Shown piece by piece: positions 1 to 8,919 of a stretch of 64,000 bases of DNA. The stretch spans positions 1 to 64,000 of the forward strand of contig JAKCCV010000007.1 of NCBI GenBank assembly GCA_021838785.1. Reading direction: 5' to 3'. The translations under genes and the position numbers were made by a program. The stretch is from Acidobacteriota bacterium (GTDB taxonomy: Bacteria; Acidobacteriota; Terriglobia; UBA7540). Each line of letters opens with the position of its first letter. The stretch's first letter is position 1. A model generated the notes under the pieces. That model did no database searches, was not told where the DNA came from, and saw nothing but the letters and a program-made list of their open reading frames with translations.

Positions 1-2
1 TG

Positions 3-455
3 ATGGTGACGACGAAGGAAGGGATGTTGAAGGTAGAGCGGAGCGGGGCGGAGCAAGAAGTGGCGGCGGGCAAGACGGTTTCGCTGCCGCTGAGCACGGC
101 GCGCGCTCCCATGCCCGTGGCCCCTCCGCCGGCAGGGATTTCCGGGGCCCACATTACCACGGCGACCGCCCTCGGGGTTGGCGCTGTTGGTGCCGGCGGG
201 CTAGCGGCGATTCTGAGCGGGATTGCAATGTCCAGGGCCGGTAACGCGAATAGCTCGGCGAGCATGGCCAATTCGACGGCCAGTATCGCCGCTAGCAATG
301 CGGCCGCTGCAACGAGTGCCGCTAACTCAGCGACCAGTGCGGCGAGCAATGCGGCGAGCAACGCTAATAACGTGGGCTGTGCGTTGAATACGTTTGCAAA
401 TTCGCAAGGCATGGCAAGCCCTTACATGCCGGCTTCCGGGTATAGCTGCCCGTAA
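3..455 (+). CDS. C-terminal part of a FecR-like surface or secreted protein (5' partial)
   Basis: Only the end of the gene is in the window; the frame is open at the left edge, so the ATG at base 3 is probably internal. The first 30 residues (VTTKEGMLKVERSG...GKTVSLP) resemble the end of a FecR domain, where a short beta-strand repeat closes with 'G.tv.l'. A Pro-rich linker and a hydrophobic Gly/Ala stretch (about residues 52-75, possibly one membrane segment) follow. The tail from about residue 80 to 120 is a low-complexity Ser/Ala/Asn tract (SAAN, SAASNAASNAN) ending in a short Cys-containing region. No catalytic motif is visible. FecR is an inference from a short piece. An intrinsic terminator follows directly. 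Confidence 0.6.
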   Translation: MVTTKEGMLKVERSGAEQEVAAGKTVSLPLSTARAPMPVAPPPAGISGAHITTATALGVGAVGAGGLAAILSGIAMSRAGNANSSASMANSTASIAASNAAAATSAANSATSAASNAASNANNVGCALNTFANSQGMASPYMPASGYSCP

Positions 456-485
456 GCGGTTTGAAGTCCGTTAAAAATAAGATCA

Positions 486-520
486 ACGGGCGACGACCTG
501 CGGGTTGTCGCCCGTTTCTT
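486..520 (+). terminator. Rho-independent terminator
   Basis: A 13-bp stem (486-498 paired with 503-515, one G:T pair) with a 4-base loop TGCG is followed by TTTCTTATTT. It lies 31 bases after the stop codon of the left-edge gene and ends that transcript. Confidence 0.85.
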
Positions 521-1005
521 ATTTGGCCGCAAATTCCTCAGAATGCCTAGCTTGAGGGCTTGCGGATCGGCCCCTCCTTCTGAGCGCATAAGTGTGCCAC
601 TGAAACTCCGGAAATAGGGCTCAGCGTCATGGCTGACTTTCCACCGTCGGCTGTATGACCGCTGGCTAGCGCAAGTGTCCTGAGTCGTAAGAAGGATGAA
701 TAATTCCGGGCCGTCCGGCCTCCCGCAAGTCCTTGGCGATCTCTGTGCCTTGGCGTGAAACAGGCTTTTAGTTGTTCATCGAGCTTCGGACTTAGGACGT
801 TAGACTCTCCAGGCATCCGTTAGGAGGCCTCGCTGCCGTTCCTCTTCCAGCATGTTTGACTTGGAATTCAAAGCACGGGCGCGAATCCTCTCCTCTCGGC
901 AGGGCGCGGATCATTGTAAACTGGACATGTGAAAAAAATCTTGCGTTGAGCACGGCAGTTTGCGTTCAGAGTGGATAATCCACGCCAGGTAGTCGACGGC
1001 GCCGC
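521..1005. other. Intergenic region, no gene recognised
   Basis: This 485-base stretch contains an 89-codon minus-strand frame (547-816) without family resemblance, ribosome site or codon bias, which I do not call. Near 933 there is a single TGTGA half-site followed by an A-run, about 75 bases before the antiporter start. No clear promoter hexamers are seen. Confidence 0.5.
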
Positions 1006-2247
1006 ATGCCTCTCATCGAAGCCTTGCTCTTACTTGTTGTCCTCTCCCGCATTCTGGGGGAGATCTCCGAACACTATGGCCAACCGGCTATGTTGGGCGA
1101 AACCGCAGCCGGTGTAGTGCTGGGGCCCTCCGTCTTAGGCCTCATTCGTTACACGCCTGAAATCAGAGCCCTTGCGGACTTGGGTGTGCTGCTGCTGGTT
1201 TTTCTGGCAGGGATGGAAATGGACCTCGCCACCCTCTGGAAAACTTTTCGTGGCAGAGCCAGCCTCGTAGGGATTGCCGGTTTTCTGCTTCCCATGCTAC
1301 TGGGGTTTGCGGCCGGCCTGGTCTTCAATTTAGGGATGACCCGCGCGGTCTTTACCGGTCTTTGCATTGCCATTACGGCGTTGCCGGTGAGCGCTCGTAT
1401 TCTGATGGACCTCGGCAAGCTCCAAACCGATGTGGGACAGAGAATCATCTCTGCTTCCATCTTCAACGACGTGACGTCACTTTTAATCCTGGGCGTGATT
1501 CTCGATGTCAAGGCGAGGAGCAGCACGCCAGCAAGGGTTCTGCTCACGATCGGCACGGGAATCCTCAAGACGTTGGCCTTCATGGCCGCGGTGATCTTGC
1601 TGGCCAGGATAGTCCGCCGCTATTCCCCGCAACTATTCCTTCACTCGCATAACTTGCTGGACCGGTTGCTCGTGCGATTGAAGGGTAGAGAGTCCGCGTT
1701 TGCCATCGTTCTTCTGTTTGTCGTGGCCTTCGCAACTTTTTCGCAGGTCCTCGGCCTGCAATTTGTCGTGGGCGCGTTTTTTGGCTCAATGTTGCTCAGC
1801 TATGAAGTCTTGGGCCCGAGCAAGTTCTTGGAGGTTCAGAAAACAGCTTCGGACATCACGATGGGATTCCTCGGTCCCATTTTCTTCGCGGCGATCGGTT
1901 TGGAGTTCGACGCGGCGACCTTGAAACACTGGGGCTTGGTGGCGGCGATCTTGATCGTGGCCTTTGCAGGGAAGATCCTGGGTGGTTACTTAGGCGGCCG
2001 AATGGCGCATCTAACCAAGGAAGAAAGCTGGGCGATTGGGGTAGGACTGAACGGCCGGGGAATTATGGAGTTGGTCATTGCCAATATAGCCTTAGCGAAT
2101 GGGTTTATCGGCCAGCGACTGTTCACGATTTTGGTGCTCATGTCGGTGGTAACAACTTTTACCACGCCGCCGCTCCTAAAAAGGGCGTACGCACGGCTCG
2201 AATCCCCGGGTTCCAACACGGCTCAGAAATCTTTGGATAAGGCTTGA
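1006..2247 (+). CDS. Kef-type cation:proton antiporter (CPA2 family)
   Basis: A 413-residue, very hydrophobic protein with about 12 membrane segments over its whole length. The family signatures are visible: a first helix pair with QPAMLGE and GVVLGPSVLG, the LLVFLAGMEMD segment, the ALPVSARIL stretch, and the C-terminal GLNGRGIMELVIA segment. It would exchange K+ or Na+ for protons across the inner membrane. The usual C-terminal TrkA-N/RCK nucleotide-binding domain of KefB/KefC is absent, so it is the short NapA/GerN-like form. It stands alone on its strand ahead of the TauE pair, with a 110-base gap. The ion cannot be told from sequence. Confidence 0.9.
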   Translation: MPLIEALLLLVVLSRILGEISEHYGQPAMLGETAAGVVLGPSVLGLIRYTPEIRALADLGVLLLVFLAGMEMDLATLWKTFRGRASLVGIAGFLLPMLLGFAAGLVFNLGMTRAVFTGLCIAITALPVSARILMDLGKLQTDVGQRIISASIFNDVTSLLILGVILDVKARSSTPARVLLTIGTGILKTLAFMAAVILLARIVRRYSPQLFLHSHNLLDRLLVRLKGRESAFAIVLLFVVAFATFSQVLGLQFVVGAFFGSMLLSYEVLGPSKFLEVQKTASDITMGFLGPIFFAAIGLEFDAATLKHWGLVAAILIVAFAGKILGGYLGGRMAHLTKEESWAIGVGLNGRGIMELVIANIALANGFIGQRLFTILVLMSVVTTFTTPPLLKRAYARLESPGSNTAQKSLDKA

Positions 2248-2357
2248 GGCAACACCGGGTCGCGCGGTCCCCACTCATGCTGAGTACCCATTCCCATGGC
2301 GAGAACGTTGGTCCTACAAGGGAATAAGCTCAGGGGGTTGCGGCGTCTGAGGGCGCT

Positions 2358-3185
2358 ATGATTCCTTTCCATTGGTTGTTTCCAGTTTCCATCCTGGCAG
2401 GCTTTGTGGGAGCCATGAGCGGCCTGGGAGGCGGAGTCGTGCTGACCCCGGCGCTCACGTGGCTCGGAGTGGATATCAAACATGCCATAGCCGTCAGCAT
2501 GCTTTGTATCATTGCGACCTCGAGCGGATCGGCCTCGGTGTACGTGCGGCGTCATCTCGTCAATCTGAAGGCCGGCATGTTCCTGGAGATGTTTACGATT
2601 CTTGGCGCGCTCACGGGCGCCACCCTCACCCTGCTCATCTCTTCGCGGTTCCTCTACCTTGCCTTTGGCTCTGTTTTGTTGGGGTCCTGGATGGCCTTAA
2701 TTCGAACAAAACGGCAGAACGGGCAGCCAACACCCCAGGACCGCTTTTCCCACTGGCTGGAACTTGAAGGGAGCTACCCCGACCAAGCGCAGGGTGAGAC
2801 GATTCACTACCAAGGGCGCCGGGCTTATCTGGGGGCTCCAGCGATGTTCGGCGCAGGGATGATTGCCGGGTTGCTGGGCATTGGAGCGGGCGCGGTTAAG
2901 GTTTTGATTCAGGACTTGATCATGGGCTTCCCTCCCAAAGTCTCCACCACCACAAGCAACTTCATGATCGGGGTCACCGCCCTGGCCGGGGCCAGCGTTT
3001 ATTTAGCGGCGGGGTTGATCAACGTTGGGTTGGCTGCACCCGTCATTTTGGGGGTGATTCTGGGCGCCTGGCTTGGCACGCGACTGCTGGTTCGACTGAC
3101 CAATCAAGCTGTTCGCCGATTCTTTCTTTTGATCTTGCTGATCCTGGCGGCTGAAATGGTGATCCGAGGACTACGGGGCGCTTAA
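2358..3185 (+). CDS. TauE/SafE (DUF81) family sulfite/organosulfonate exporter-like permease
   Basis: This 275-residue inner-membrane protein has two repeated halves of about four helices each. Each half starts with the family's Gly-rich signature: GAMSGLGGGVVLTPAL near residue 18 and AGLLGIGAGAVKVLIQDL near residue 172. TauE/SafE members move small anions such as sulfite, sulfoacetate or sulfur compounds; the substrate here is unknown. A soluble-looking insert (about residues 115-155) separates the halves. The gene is followed after two bases by a DUF1634 gene, a common pairing that suggests the two proteins form a complex. Because a sulfolipid gene lies 12 kb away, a link to sulfite or sulfate handling is possible but unsupported. 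Confidence 0.88.
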   Translation: MIPFHWLFPVSILAGFVGAMSGLGGGVVLTPALTWLGVDIKHAIAVSMLCIIATSSGSASVYVRRHLVNLKAGMFLEMFTILGALTGATLTLLISSRFLYLAFGSVLLGSWMALIRTKRQNGQPTPQDRFSHWLELEGSYPDQAQGETIHYQGRRAYLGAPAMFGAGMIAGLLGIGAGAVKVLIQDLIMGFPPKVSTTTSNFMIGVTALAGASVYLAAGLINVGLAAPVILGVILGAWLGTRLLVRLTNQAVRRFFLLILLILAAEMVIRGLRGA

Positions 3186-3187
3186 AG

Positions 3188-3601
3188 ATGAACCCCGAAC
3201 GAACCCAGAACAAGGCGGCATCAAACTCGCGGACCTCCTCGCAGTATAAAATGGACAGGGTGATCGGCTATACCTTGCAGGCGGGGGTCTTGCTGAGCCT
3301 GACCCTGGTCACTGCGGGCATGTTGTGGCAATGGCTGAAGACCGGGCGCTTGAGGCTGGATGATGCTCTGCGCGGCATGAATCTGTTTCATCTTGCGACG
3401 GAACAGGCGCGCCTGGGGGTGCAAGGTCACTGGGGGCCTCGCTTGCTCGTGAACCTTGGCGTTATCATGCTCATGTTGACCCCGTATGCCCGCGTCCTCG
3501 TCTCGGCGATGTACTTTATGGTGATTCTGAAGAACTGGAAGTATTCTCTCGTCACCTCGATTGTCTTCGCGGTTCTGACCTACAGCCTTTTCATTCGTTA
3601 G
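3188..3601 (+). CDS. DUF1634 membrane protein, TauE partner
   Basis: A 137-residue protein with three predicted membrane helices (roughly residues 26-50, 85-102 and 113-135) and a short polar N-terminus. The pattern 'IGYTLQAGVLLSLTLV' near the start and 'LLVNLGVIMLMLTPYARVL' near residue 80 match the DUF1634 family as I know it. The gene begins two bases after the TauE-like permease and is surely cotranscribed. Its biochemical role is unknown; its constant neighbourhood suggests an accessory subunit of the transporter. Confidence 0.85.
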   Translation: MNPERTQNKAASNSRTSSQYKMDRVIGYTLQAGVLLSLTLVTAGMLWQWLKTGRLRLDDALRGMNLFHLATEQARLGVQGHWGPRLLVNLGVIMLMLTPYARVLVSAMYFMVILKNWKYSLVTSIVFAVLTYSLFIR

Positions 3602-3816
3602 CTTTGCGCGAAAACCCTTCCGTGGAGAAATCCGAGGGTGCGGCGAAACGTTGGCCCGTTTGGGGTTGCAAAGAAACGGGCTTGGCGCCGAACGCCGCAG
3701 CCCGTAAACCGTGGGGGTGGGCTAAGTCTTCATCGCATTTTATGCGGGACGCGGCGGCCGCCCCGCCGGCCACGGTTCATCGGGTGCAAAGATCCGCAGG
3801 CTCGGAGGAGCCAGGA

Positions 3817-4962
3817 TTAATCGGTCGTGAATTTGAAAATCGTCGTTTGGTGAAAGGTTTCGCCGGGCTTGAGTTCCGTGGTTGGGAAGTTAGGGTGGTT
3901 GGGCGAATCCGGATAATGTTGGGTCTCCATGGTGAAGGCTCCCCAATGCTCATAAACCTTTCCGTCTTTGCCCCTAATCGTCCCGTCAAGATTGTTCCCC
4001 GTATAAAACTGCAATCCGGGCTCGGTCGTATAGACCTCCAGCACGCGGCCCGAAGCGGGATCCACGGCGCGCGCGGCCAACACCATGCCGGGACCTTTGC
4101 GGTTGAGGACATAATTGAAGTCGTAACCTTTGGCATATTTCAGTTGCGGGAAGTTATCGCGGATGCGCGCGCCGATGGGCGTGAGCTTGCGAAAATCGAG
4201 CGGGGTGCCGGCCACACTCTCAATTTGGCCGGTGGGAATCATGGTGGGGCCGATGGGTGTGTAGTCGTCGGCGTTGATCATCACCTCCTGGTTCAAGATG
4301 TTCCCGTTGCCTTGTCCCGCGAGGTTGAAATAGGAGTGGTTGGTCAGGTTGATGACCGTGTCCTTATCCGTGGTCGCGGTGTAATCAATTTTCAGGGCGT
4401 TGTCATTCTCGAGCGTATAGACAACCTTCACGGAAAGGTTTCCAGGAAATCCTTCCTCGCCGTTTTTGCTGAGGTACGTGAGCTCGAGAGCCGGCGGCGT
4501 TGAGCTGAGCTCCTTGGCCTTCCAGTATTGCTTGTCGAAGCCATCAGGGCCGCCGTGCAAGCAGTTACCGTGGTCGTTGGCGGGCAAATGATAGACCTTG
4601 CCGTCCAGCCGGAACTCGGCGTGGGCAATGCGGTTCGCATAACGTCCAATCAAGGCTCCAAAAAAGGGGTTGTTTCCCAGGTAGCCCTCGAGATTATCGA
4701 AGCCCAACACGACGTCGGCCATCTTTCCTTGTCGGTCGGGCACGATGATGGAAACAATGCGGCCGCCATAGTTCGTAATTTTGACGATCATGCCCTTGGA
4801 ATTGGAGAGGGTGTAAAGATCCACTGTCTGTCCGTTCGGCATTTTACCAAATACGCTCCTTTGAATGTTGAGTGGCACCACTTTCGGTGCCTGCTGGGCC
4901 GGCTTTTGAGCGCAGGCCGCGCAGAATATCGTGAAAAGGAACACCAGAGACTTTTTTATCAC
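3817..4962 (-). CDS. Aldose 1-epimerase (mutarotase), predicted lipoprotein
   Basis: A 381-residue GalM-family protein interconverting alpha and beta anomers of aldoses. Visible family motifs include YGGRIVSIIVPDR near the start, GRYANRIAHAEF, NDHGNCLHGGPDGFD (substrate-binding His), the catalytic-His segment NLTNHSYFNLAGQG, DYTPIG and the C-terminal YTTEPGLQFYTGN with catalytic Glu region. I start it at the GTG at 4962 because GGAGGAG lies seven bases upstream; the frame is open further to 5061 but the extra residues are not family-like. From this GTG the protein begins with a hydrophobic segment and a lipobox-like IFCAAC, so it is likely anchored by lipid outside the cytoplasm, which is unusual for GalM but known for some secreted mutarotases. 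Confidence 0.9.
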   Translation of the reverse strand: MIKKSLVFLFTIFCAACAQKPAQQAPKVVPLNIQRSVFGKMPNGQTVDLYTLSNSKGMIVKITNYGGRIVSIIVPDRQGKMADVVLGFDNLEGYLGNNPFFGALIGRYANRIAHAEFRLDGKVYHLPANDHGNCLHGGPDGFDKQYWKAKELSSTPPALELTYLSKNGEEGFPGNLSVKVVYTLENDNALKIDYTATTDKDTVINLTNHSYFNLAGQGNGNILNQEVMINADDYTPIGPTMIPTGQIESVAGTPLDFRKLTPIGARIRDNFPQLKYAKGYDFNYVLNRKGPGMVLAARAVDPASGRVLEVYTTEPGLQFYTGNNLDGTIRGKDGKVYEHWGAFTMETQHYPDSPNHPNFPTTELKPGETFHQTTIFKFTTD

Positions 4963-5298
4963 CTCACTCCTCCTGCAGGGCGCCCAACCTGGCCTCGCTG
5001 TCGTGCGGTCGCACCGGAACCTGTTCCCGCGTTCCTCATGGATTGGCGCCAAAGCAATCAACTCGCCACTGCATCGTGGCGTTCAATAGCATATCACTGA
5101 TGTCCATTTCTTCAAGGGGGCGGCCGGCAGCGAGATCAAACCCGCGAGTGATTGCGGCTGGCTTTCCGAGGAACAACCTGACCCGGACCTGAGCACTGAC
5201 TCGCTCACATCGGAAGGTCGGACCTGCCCCGTGCTATCCTTCTGCGGCTCGGCGAGGGACAACCCTTTCCAACGCGCCGACATCCTAGACGCCAGACC
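4963..5298. other. Intergenic region between divergent genes
   Basis: It separates the epimerase (minus) and methyltransferase (plus), and so should hold both promoters. I see the epimerase ribosome site next to 4962 but no convincing -35/-10 pair. Open frames here lack family resemblance. Confidence 0.4.
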
Positions 5299-6408
5299 TT
5301 GAGGAATCAAGGGCTGTCACGGGGCATTTTTGCGGCTTCGTGGCGGAGTGATAGATCGCACACAACTTCACGGAGGAGGGGTGTCACGAAAACCCATTCG
5401 AACGCAGAATCTACTGCCGATGTGCAAAAGCTGACGCAGCTTCATTTCTCATTTGCACCTTCGAGGATTTTGACCGTTGGCCTGCAATTTCGGGTCTTTT
5501 CCCATATTGCGGCGGGGCACACGACGGCCGCAGCCGTAGCGAAGGCCGCGGGAGCCTCGGAGCGCGGCATGCGCATGTTACTGGATGCCCTGGCCGGGCT
5601 CGAACTGCTCATCAAGAAAGATGGCCACTATTTGCTCACGCCCGTTGCCGAGCGTTACCTGGTCCGCGAAAGCCCTGATTACGCGGGCTACATCATGGAG
5701 AGCGATTCGCTGTGGGAGGCATGGAGCCGTCTGGCAGATTGCGTCCGCACCGGGAAGCCGTGCCAGGCCGTCAACCAGCAGCAACGCGCCGAGGAGTTCT
5801 TCCCGGTCCTGGTGCGCGGATTGCACGTCACGAACCGCGAGCCGGCTCGGAGGCTAGCCTTGGTGCTTGCAGGCGACCATTCCCATGGCAGTCAACTCCG
5901 CGCCGTGGATGTCGCCTGCGGCTCCGGCGTGTGGGGGATTGCCGTCGCGGAAACCCATCCGCACGCGCAGGTGACGGCGCAAGATTTCCCCAAGGTGCTG
6001 GAACTCACTCGCCAGTATTTGCGACAGCACGGCGTTGAGGATCGGTACGATTTTCTTCCGGGCGATCTGAAGGAAGTGGACTTTGGGGAGAACCGATATG
6101 ATGTGGCCCTGCTCGGCAATATCGTTCACTCGGAGGGCGAACGCGCCTCGCGACAACTGTTCAAGCGCCTGGCGCGAGCCTTGCGGGCGGGCGGCCGCGT
6201 GGCCATCTTGGACATGCTCCCGAGCGATGACCGTTCGGGTCCACCCTTTCCTCTTTTCTTCGCGCTCAACATGCTGGTGAATACGGACGCGGGCGACACC
6301 TACACGCTGGCGGAATACACCGATTGGTTGAACGACGCCGGCTTTGCTCAGGTGGAGACCGCCGATATCGGCTCGCATTCGCCCGCCATCATTGCCACCA
6401 AAAATTGA
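5299..6408 (+). CDS. SAM-dependent O-methyltransferase-like protein
   Basis: The protein has an N-terminal winged-helix/dimerisation domain (about residues 42-130, with a 'LTVGLQFRVFSHI' helix and 'AKAAGASERGMRMLLDALAGL' typical of this group) and a C-terminal Rossmann methyltransferase domain. SAM motif I is VDVACGSGVWGIAVAE (about residue 205); motifs II-III follow with ARALRAGGRVAILDMLP. It resembles the O-methyltransferase/hydroxyneurosporene-methyltransferase family; the acceptor is unknown. The start is uncertain: TTG 5299 has no ribosome site, GTG 5422 would give a clean domain start, and a good GGAGGAGGGG at 5372-5381 leads into an out-of-frame GTG. No operon partners. Confidence 0.82.
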   Translation: MRNQGLSRGIFAASWRSDRSHTTSRRRGVTKTHSNAESTADVQKLTQLHFSFAPSRILTVGLQFRVFSHIAAGHTTAAAVAKAAGASERGMRMLLDALAGLELLIKKDGHYLLTPVAERYLVRESPDYAGYIMESDSLWEAWSRLADCVRTGKPCQAVNQQQRAEEFFPVLVRGLHVTNREPARRLALVLAGDHSHGSQLRAVDVACGSGVWGIAVAETHPHAQVTAQDFPKVLELTRQYLRQHGVEDRYDFLPGDLKEVDFGENRYDVALLGNIVHSEGERASRQLFKRLARALRAGGRVAILDMLPSDDRSGPPFPLFFALNMLVNTDAGDTYTLAEYTDWLNDAGFAQVETADIGSHSPAIIATKN

Positions 6409-6481
6409 ACAAGGCCACTGTTGGAGCATCTGGCAACCGCACCTGCACGGCTCTGGAGGCGGCGAAAGGGATCGCAGGAAA

Positions 6482-7201
6482 TCATTTTTCGACGGTGGCG
6501 GCGCGTTTGGAGCCGGCAATCTGAGCTTCGAGCTCGGCCATATCGAGGACGATGACCTTGCGGCGCTCCATTTTGATGATGCCGCGATCCACAAAGCGGC
6601 GGAGGTTGCGGCTGACCAGATCGCGCACCGTGCCAATGGCGGCGGCGATCTCTTGGTTAGTTTCTTCGAGTGGAAACTCGATGCCGCGTCGCGTGCGAAG
6701 GCCGGACGCCACAGCGTGGTCGCGCAGGAAACGCGCCAGCCGATGGCTGACCTCTTTCAGGGAAAGTTCTTCGACCAAGGAAGCCATGTAGCGGAAGCGC
6801 CAGGCAAGGGCGCGAATCACCGCAAACGACACGGCGGAATTGCGGCGGCACAATTCCAAGAATTCGCGCTTCGGGAGATATAGCAGCGTGGAATCCTCAA
6901 TGGCGGCCGCCGAGGCCGGATAAGCTCCGCCATCGAACACCGCCAGTTCTCCGACGGTCGAGCCGGCGCGCTCAATCACCAGCACCTGCTCGCGACCGGT
7001 TTCCGCCATCTTAAACAACTTGATGCCTCCTGATTGCACCACATAGAGTCCTTCGCAAGGGTCGCCTTCGGTGAAGAGCGTTTCGTCGCGGCTCAGGCGC
7101 CGGACGCCGCAGTGGCTCGCCAACGCTTGCAATTCTTCGCGGGGCAGCACGGAGAAAAAGGGAACGCGCCGCAGGGTTTCAATGGGATCAAGAGTGGCCA
7201 T
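6482..7201 (-). CDS. Crp/Fnr family transcriptional regulator
   Basis: A 239-residue protein with an N-terminal cyclic-nucleotide-binding-type beta-barrel (residues about 10-130: LFTEGDPCEGLYVVQSG, then GSTVGELAVFDGGAYPASAAA) and a C-terminal winged HTH (about 155-225). The recognition helix region GTVRDLVSRNL aligns with CRP's GCSRETVGRIL, keeping both Arg residues and an acidic residue between them; this fits recognition of TGTGA-type half-sites. No N-terminal Cys cluster for an Fe-S centre is seen, so it is not a classical oxygen-sensing FNR. It starts at ATG 7201 facing the ferredoxin gene. CRP-like palindromes occur elsewhere in this window (27847, 29806, 29828), plausible targets by inference. 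Confidence 0.9.
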   Translation of the reverse strand: MATLDPIETLRRVPFFSVLPREELQALASHCGVRRLSRDETLFTEGDPCEGLYVVQSGGIKLFKMAETGREQVLVIERAGSTVGELAVFDGGAYPASAAAIEDSTLLYLPKREFLELCRRNSAVSFAVIRALAWRFRYMASLVEELSLKEVSHRLARFLRDHAVASGLRTRRGIEFPLEETNQEIAAAIGTVRDLVSRNLRRFVDRGIIKMERRKVIVLDMAELEAQIAGSKRAATVEK

Positions 7202-7431
7202 ATGCCCATCCTATGCTTGGGCCGAAGTTGGAATCAAGCTGCGTTGAGTTTGAGCACGTCGGACGGTGTCGGCGGCTCGGCGAGCCACGGACAAAATCCG
7301 TTTGCTCGCTCCGGCTCCTGGCTGCCCGCAACGACGACTTAAGTCATCGCGCCAGTGCCCGTAACCAGATACCTTGGAAGTGTACCAGGTGAAACACAAG
7401 ATGCCTGGAGGTTATAGGGGGAGAAATTCTC

Positions 7432-7692
7432 ATGGCCTATGTGATTGCTGAACCGTGCGTGAATACCAAGGATACCGCCTGCGTGGATGTTTGCCCGGTG
7501 GATTGCATCCACCCGCGCAAGGACGAGGCCAACTTTGCTGATGTTCCGCTGCTCTACATTGACCCTGTCGAGTGCATTGACTGCGGCGCCTGCGTGCCCG
7601 TCTGCCCGGTTTCAGCGATTTTCCCGCTGGACGACCTTCCGGAGAAGTGGGCCAACTACACCGAGATGAACGCCGCTTACTATAAAAAATAA
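7432..7692 (+). CDS. Dicluster (seven-iron type) ferredoxin
   Basis: An 86-residue electron carrier. The first cysteine set is [17 protein letters not shown] (C-x7-C-x3-C-x3-C), the spacing of FdxA-type seven-iron ferredoxins; the second is [12 protein letters not shown] (C-x2-C-x2-C-x3-CP), binding a 4Fe-4S cluster. The C-terminal tail ([14 protein letters not shown]) is the usual FdxA ending. The start is ATG 7432, preceded by GGGGGAG. It is transcribed away from the Crp/Fnr gene across a 230-base gap with no other gene, which suggests possible regulation by that protein. Confidence 0.92.
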   Translation: MAYVIAEPCVNTKDTACVDVCPVDCIHPRKDEANFADVPLLYIDPVECIDCGACVPVCPVSAIFPLDDLPEKWANYTEMNAAYYKK

Positions 7693-7995
7693 GAGCCTTC
7701 GGCCTGCCAGGGTAGGCGCGACGCGGCGCCCAACGGCGCGAAAGGCGCAGAGGCGCGGGGTGCGCAAAGGTAGCCGGGGTTTGGCTTCCTTTGCGGCTCT
7801 CGACCTGGGATTCGCGGCATCGAGAGCAGGTCGCGGCAAGACTGTTTTCGGTGTCGCGGGTACTTCCCGTTTTGCGTGTTACCGGCCGTATTTATTTCCC
7901 GTGTCGCGGGTGCTTCTGCGAACCCGCGACGGAAACGTCACCGTCGCGGCTACCCGATTGCCGGCAATTTGCCGCGGTCAAACCTCGAGGTCGGC
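7693..7995. other. Intergenic region with short direct repeats
   Basis: About 300 bases between convergent genes. It carries two copies of GTGTCGCGGGT(A/G)CTTC (near 7853 and 7901) followed by the inverted form GCGAACCCGCGAC, plus a purine-rich GGCGCGAAAGGCGCAGAGGC stretch of the kind also seen near 34950. I see no gene and no terminator with a U-run. Confidence 0.4.
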
Positions 7996-8652
7996 TTAGA
8001 AGGTGCGCCGCTTTAGCCGCGCTACCGTGAATTTGGCCGTATCTGCCACTGCCATCACCGCCATCACCCCAGCCTGCACGGGATCTGTCACCACCAAGTC
8101 GGCCGCTTCAGGCACGCTCCCTGCCATGTTGAGGCTAATGACCAAAAGCCCCTGCGCTCGCACCTCGCGCACCGCTGCCTCAATCTCACCACCCATCAGT
8201 GCCCCCGCCAACACCAACGCGCGCGCCCGTGGCAGACGCGCCACGGCTCGCACGGCCTCCGCCAGCGGCTGCTCGCCCACCAGCGGAATGGTGTCAACGG
8301 AGATATGCTCACCCCGGATGTTATGCCGGTCGGCTTCCGAAATGGCGCCAATCGCAACTTGCCCCACCTGCGCGCCACCGCCCATGATGATGATGCGCTT
8401 GCCATAGATTTTTTGGAGAGTGTTCACCAGGTTGGCTTCGCGCACAACGCTCAGGGAGCGCAAACCTTCAATCACCGTTTCCGGCGATTCCGGCAAATCC
8501 ACCTCGAAATAGATGGAAGCGCCGGTCGGACGGTCTTCAACGATTTCAACGGAAGCGATATTGCCCTGACGCGCGGCAATCACGCCGGTGAGTTGGTGTA
8601 AAACGCCGGGGCCCGATTGAGCACGAATCAGCAAACCGACGGTTTCTGACAT
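7996..8652 (-). CDS. ACT domain plus DUF5612 protein
   Basis: This 218-residue protein starts with an ACT-like ligand-binding domain (residues about 4-78; GLLIRAQSGPGVLHQLTGVI is a typical first strand and helix, 'NIASVEIVEDR' the second). A C-terminal alpha/beta domain (about 84-215) begins KRIIIMGGGAQVGQVAIGAI and carries a nucleotide-binding-like Gly-rich turn. The ACT+DUF5612 arrangement is known mainly from archaeal and some bacterial proteins of unknown function, presumably amino-acid-responsive regulators. ATG 8652 is preceded by GGGGAGG. It is alone on its strand, tail-to-tail with the ferredoxin. Confidence 0.78.
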   Translation of the reverse strand: MSETVGLLIRAQSGPGVLHQLTGVIAARQGNIASVEIVEDRPTGASIYFEVDLPESPETVIEGLRSLSVVREANLVNTLQKIYGKRIIIMGGGAQVGQVAIGAISEADRHNIRGEHISVDTIPLVGEQPLAEAVRAVARLPRARALVLAGALMGGEIEAAVREVRAQGLLVISLNMAGSVPEAADLVVTDPVQAGVMAVMAVADTAKFTVARLKRRTF

Positions 8653-8919
8653 TGGGTTTCCTCCCCATCAAGGATAGCGGCGACAAACTACAACTTTACA
8701 AGGTCTCTCAGCCTACCACACGCTGGAGCGCAAAAACTTATGATACTATTTCGCCCGACTGGAAGGAGCACGCTTGGTCTGAGGCAGATTACGCACGGCT
8801 CTCAGGTGATTCCACCCAGGTTAAACGTCCGTGGCATGACGCTGCGAGCGATGAGAGGCACCAGGGCGGCCCATCATCCGAGGGGCGGATAGTTTCAGTC
8901 CTTTTTAGGGAGCATTCTC

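Noticed and set aside
547-816. 89-codon minus-strand frame near the left edge
   Set aside because: No ribosome site, motif or neighbour support.
3604-4503. 299-codon plus-strand frame opposite the aldose epimerase
   Set aside because: Antisense shadow of a gene with complete GalM motifs.
7853-7935. Repeated TCGCGGGT units considered as a CRISPR or regulatory array
   Set aside because: Only two imperfect direct copies and one inverted piece with unequal spacing; not an array.
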